Origin: an uncultured Lachnospiraceae bacterium
Lineage (GTDB): Bacteria; Bacillota; Clostridia; Lachnospirales; Lachnospiraceae
NCBI GenBank assembly: GCA_910584325.1
Contig: CAJTZH010000073.1
Coordinates: 1-13,902, forward strand
Direction: 5' to 3'
DNA: 13,902 nt
A model generated the notes under the pieces. That model made no database searches, had not been told where the DNA came from, and was given only the letters and a program-made list of their open reading frames with translations. Within the stretch, counting starts at the first letter, position 1. The number at the start of each line of letters is the position of its first letter. The position numbers and the translations under genes were made by a program. This document shows, piece by piece, positions 12,906 through 13,902 of this stretch.

Positions 12906-13865
12906 ATGGAAGACTATACCGTGTTTAAGGGAAAGGCAAGGAAAATCGGCGGCAATACCGGAAAAATTATCAGAAATATGGTGATTGTCGTAGCGGTCGT
13001 TATTATCGCCGCAAATTCATTTTTTACAATTAACGAGCAGGAACAGGCTGTTTTAACGACATTCGGCGTTGCGAAATCAGTGACCCAGTCGGGACTGCAT
13101 TTCAAGATACCGTTCATACAGCAGGTTGAGAAAGTCAATACAACTATTAAAGGGATTCGTATCGGTTATGACAACAATGACAATTCCGTTGACGAAGAGT
13201 CGGTGATGATTACGTCGGATTACAATTTTGTCAATGTCGATTTTTATCTGGAGTACCGTTTTTCGGATCCGATTAAAGCGGTGTACGCATCAGACAAACC
13301 GGAGGTTATTTTGAAAAATATCGCGCAGAGCTGTATCAGACGCGTCATCGGACAATATGATGTGGACAGCGTATTGACAACCGGTAAAGCGGAAATTCAG
13401 TCGATTATTAAAGAAGAGATAGTGCGTGAATTAGAAACAAACGACATCGGCGTGACACTTGTGAACATTACGATTCAGGATTCCGAGCCGCCGACGACAG
13501 AAGTTATGGAGGCATTTAAGGCGGTTGAGACCGCAAAACAGGGCAAGGAAACTTCGATTAATAACGCGAACAAATACGCGAATGAGAAACTTCCGGAAGC
13601 GCAGGCAAAAGTAGACCAGGTATTAAAAGACGCGGAGGCCGGTAAAGCGCAGCGAATCAACGAGGCAAACGCAGAGGTGGCAAAATTTAATGCGATGTAC
13701 GAAGAGTACCTGAAAAATCCGCAGGTTACGAAGCTGAGAATGTATTTTGAAACGATGGAAAAAGTTCTTCCGGGAACGAAGGTTTATGTGACCGATGAAA
13801 AAACAGGCGTATCCACAATACTGCCGCTTGAGTCGTTTACAACCAATTCAGCAAAAGAACAGTAA
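12906..13865 (+). CDS. hflK: HflK-like SPFH/prohibitin-domain membrane protein
   Basis: With HflC, HflK forms a membrane cage around the FtsH protease and moderates its activity. The 319-residue product has a short cytoplasmic N-terminus, one membrane segment (about 23-38, MVIVVAVVIIAANSFF), then an SPFH domain (about 41-215: TINEQEQAVLTTFGVAKSVT, SGLHFKIPFIQQVEKVNT, CIRRVIGQYDVDSVLTTGK, IGVTLVNITIQDSEPP). A long helical, Ala/Glu/Lys-rich segment follows (about 220-290), then the LRMYFETMEKVLPGTKVYV end. It is shorter than the E. coli protein (419) but normal for Firmicutes. ATG 12906 is chosen because AAGGAGG (12892-12898) is 7 nt upstream; an in-frame ATG at 12810 would lie inside the terminator hairpin. 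Expression depends on the riboswitch leader. General stomatin-like protein is the alternative name. Confidence 0.88.
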   Translation: MEDYTVFKGKARKIGGNTGKIIRNMVIVVAVVIIAANSFFTINEQEQAVLTTFGVAKSVTQSGLHFKIPFIQQVEKVNTTIKGIRIGYDNNDNSVDEESVMITSDYNFVNVDFYLEYRFSDPIKAVYASDKPEVILKNIAQSCIRRVIGQYDVDSVLTTGKAEIQSIIKEEIVRELETNDIGVTLVNITIQDSEPPTTEVMEAFKAVETAKQGKETSINNANKYANEKLPEAQAKVDQVLKDAEAGKAQRINEANAEVAKFNAMYEEYLKNPQVTKLRMYFETMEKVLPGTKVYVTDEKTGVSTILPLESFTTNSAKEQ

Positions 13866-13877
13866 GGAGGAGTCATT

Positions 13878-13902
13878 ATGAAAAAAGGTATCGTTGCTTT
13901 TA
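13878..13902 (+). CDS. hflC: Start of a probable hflC, cut by the window edge
   Basis: An ATG at 13878 with AAGGAGG (13864-13870) 7 nt upstream opens 12 bp after the hflK stop and reads MKKGIVAF to the window edge, a basic then hydrophobic start as expected of a membrane anchor. The hflC name rests on the usual hflK-hflC gene order, not on the eight visible residues. Confidence 0.5.

Noticed and set aside
1..13902. CRISPR arrays, tRNA or rRNA genes, insertion sequences
   Set aside because: No regularly spaced repeats, cloverleaf sequences, rRNA motifs or transposase genes were seen; the only repeats are the tandem copies in the anti-sigma region.

Overview
The window looks like chromosomal DNA of a low-to-moderate GC, anaerobic gut-type Firmicute, most likely a Lachnospiraceae/Clostridium XIVa member. 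The evidence is strong AGGAGG ribosome-binding sites before nearly every gene, sigma-A promoters, a rubredoxin-fused flavoprotein, a cytoplasmic GH43 xylosidase, and small proteins of a type I associate with Lachnospiraceae. This assignment is inference from gene content; no rRNA or tRNA gene is present.

Region 1 (1-6053) is a visibly AT-rich accessory block. It starts inside hsdR, the motor/nuclease subunit of a type I restriction system, whose 5' end lies off the left edge. A tight three-gene operon follows (3176-6053). It encodes a PD-(D/E)XK-like sce7726 family protein, an sce7725/beta-family protein, and a zinc-ribbon protein with a C-terminal RES domain (the NAD+-degrading toxin fold). 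The neighbouring restriction system, coupled translation and lack of an Xre antitoxin make this trio a candidate anti-phage system. It is the best lead for something undescribed.

Region 2 (6054-9726) has higher GC and looks like host chromosome. A probable promoter leads into an uncharacterised coiled-coil protein, a GH43 beta-xylosidase, a 60-residue four-cysteine protein and 5-formyltetrahydrofolate cyclo-ligase, closed by a strong intrinsic terminator.

Region 3 (9727-11505) encodes an ECF sigma factor translationally coupled to a one-TM putative anti-sigma protein. The 3' half of the anti-sigma gene has been tandemly duplicated. The second copy is cut off by two compensating single-base indels and now sits as a relic upstream of the next gene's promoter.

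Region 4 (11449-12596) has a flavin-reductase/rubredoxin fusion with its own extended -10 promoter and terminator, then a small zinc-ribbon protein whose promoter -35 box overlaps that terminator.

Region 5 (12597-end) has a near-consensus promoter, a leader resembling the yybP-ykoY manganese riboswitch with an overlapping intrinsic terminator, then hflK and the first codons of a probable hflC. This suggests Mn2+-controlled expression of an SPFH/FtsH-modulator pair.
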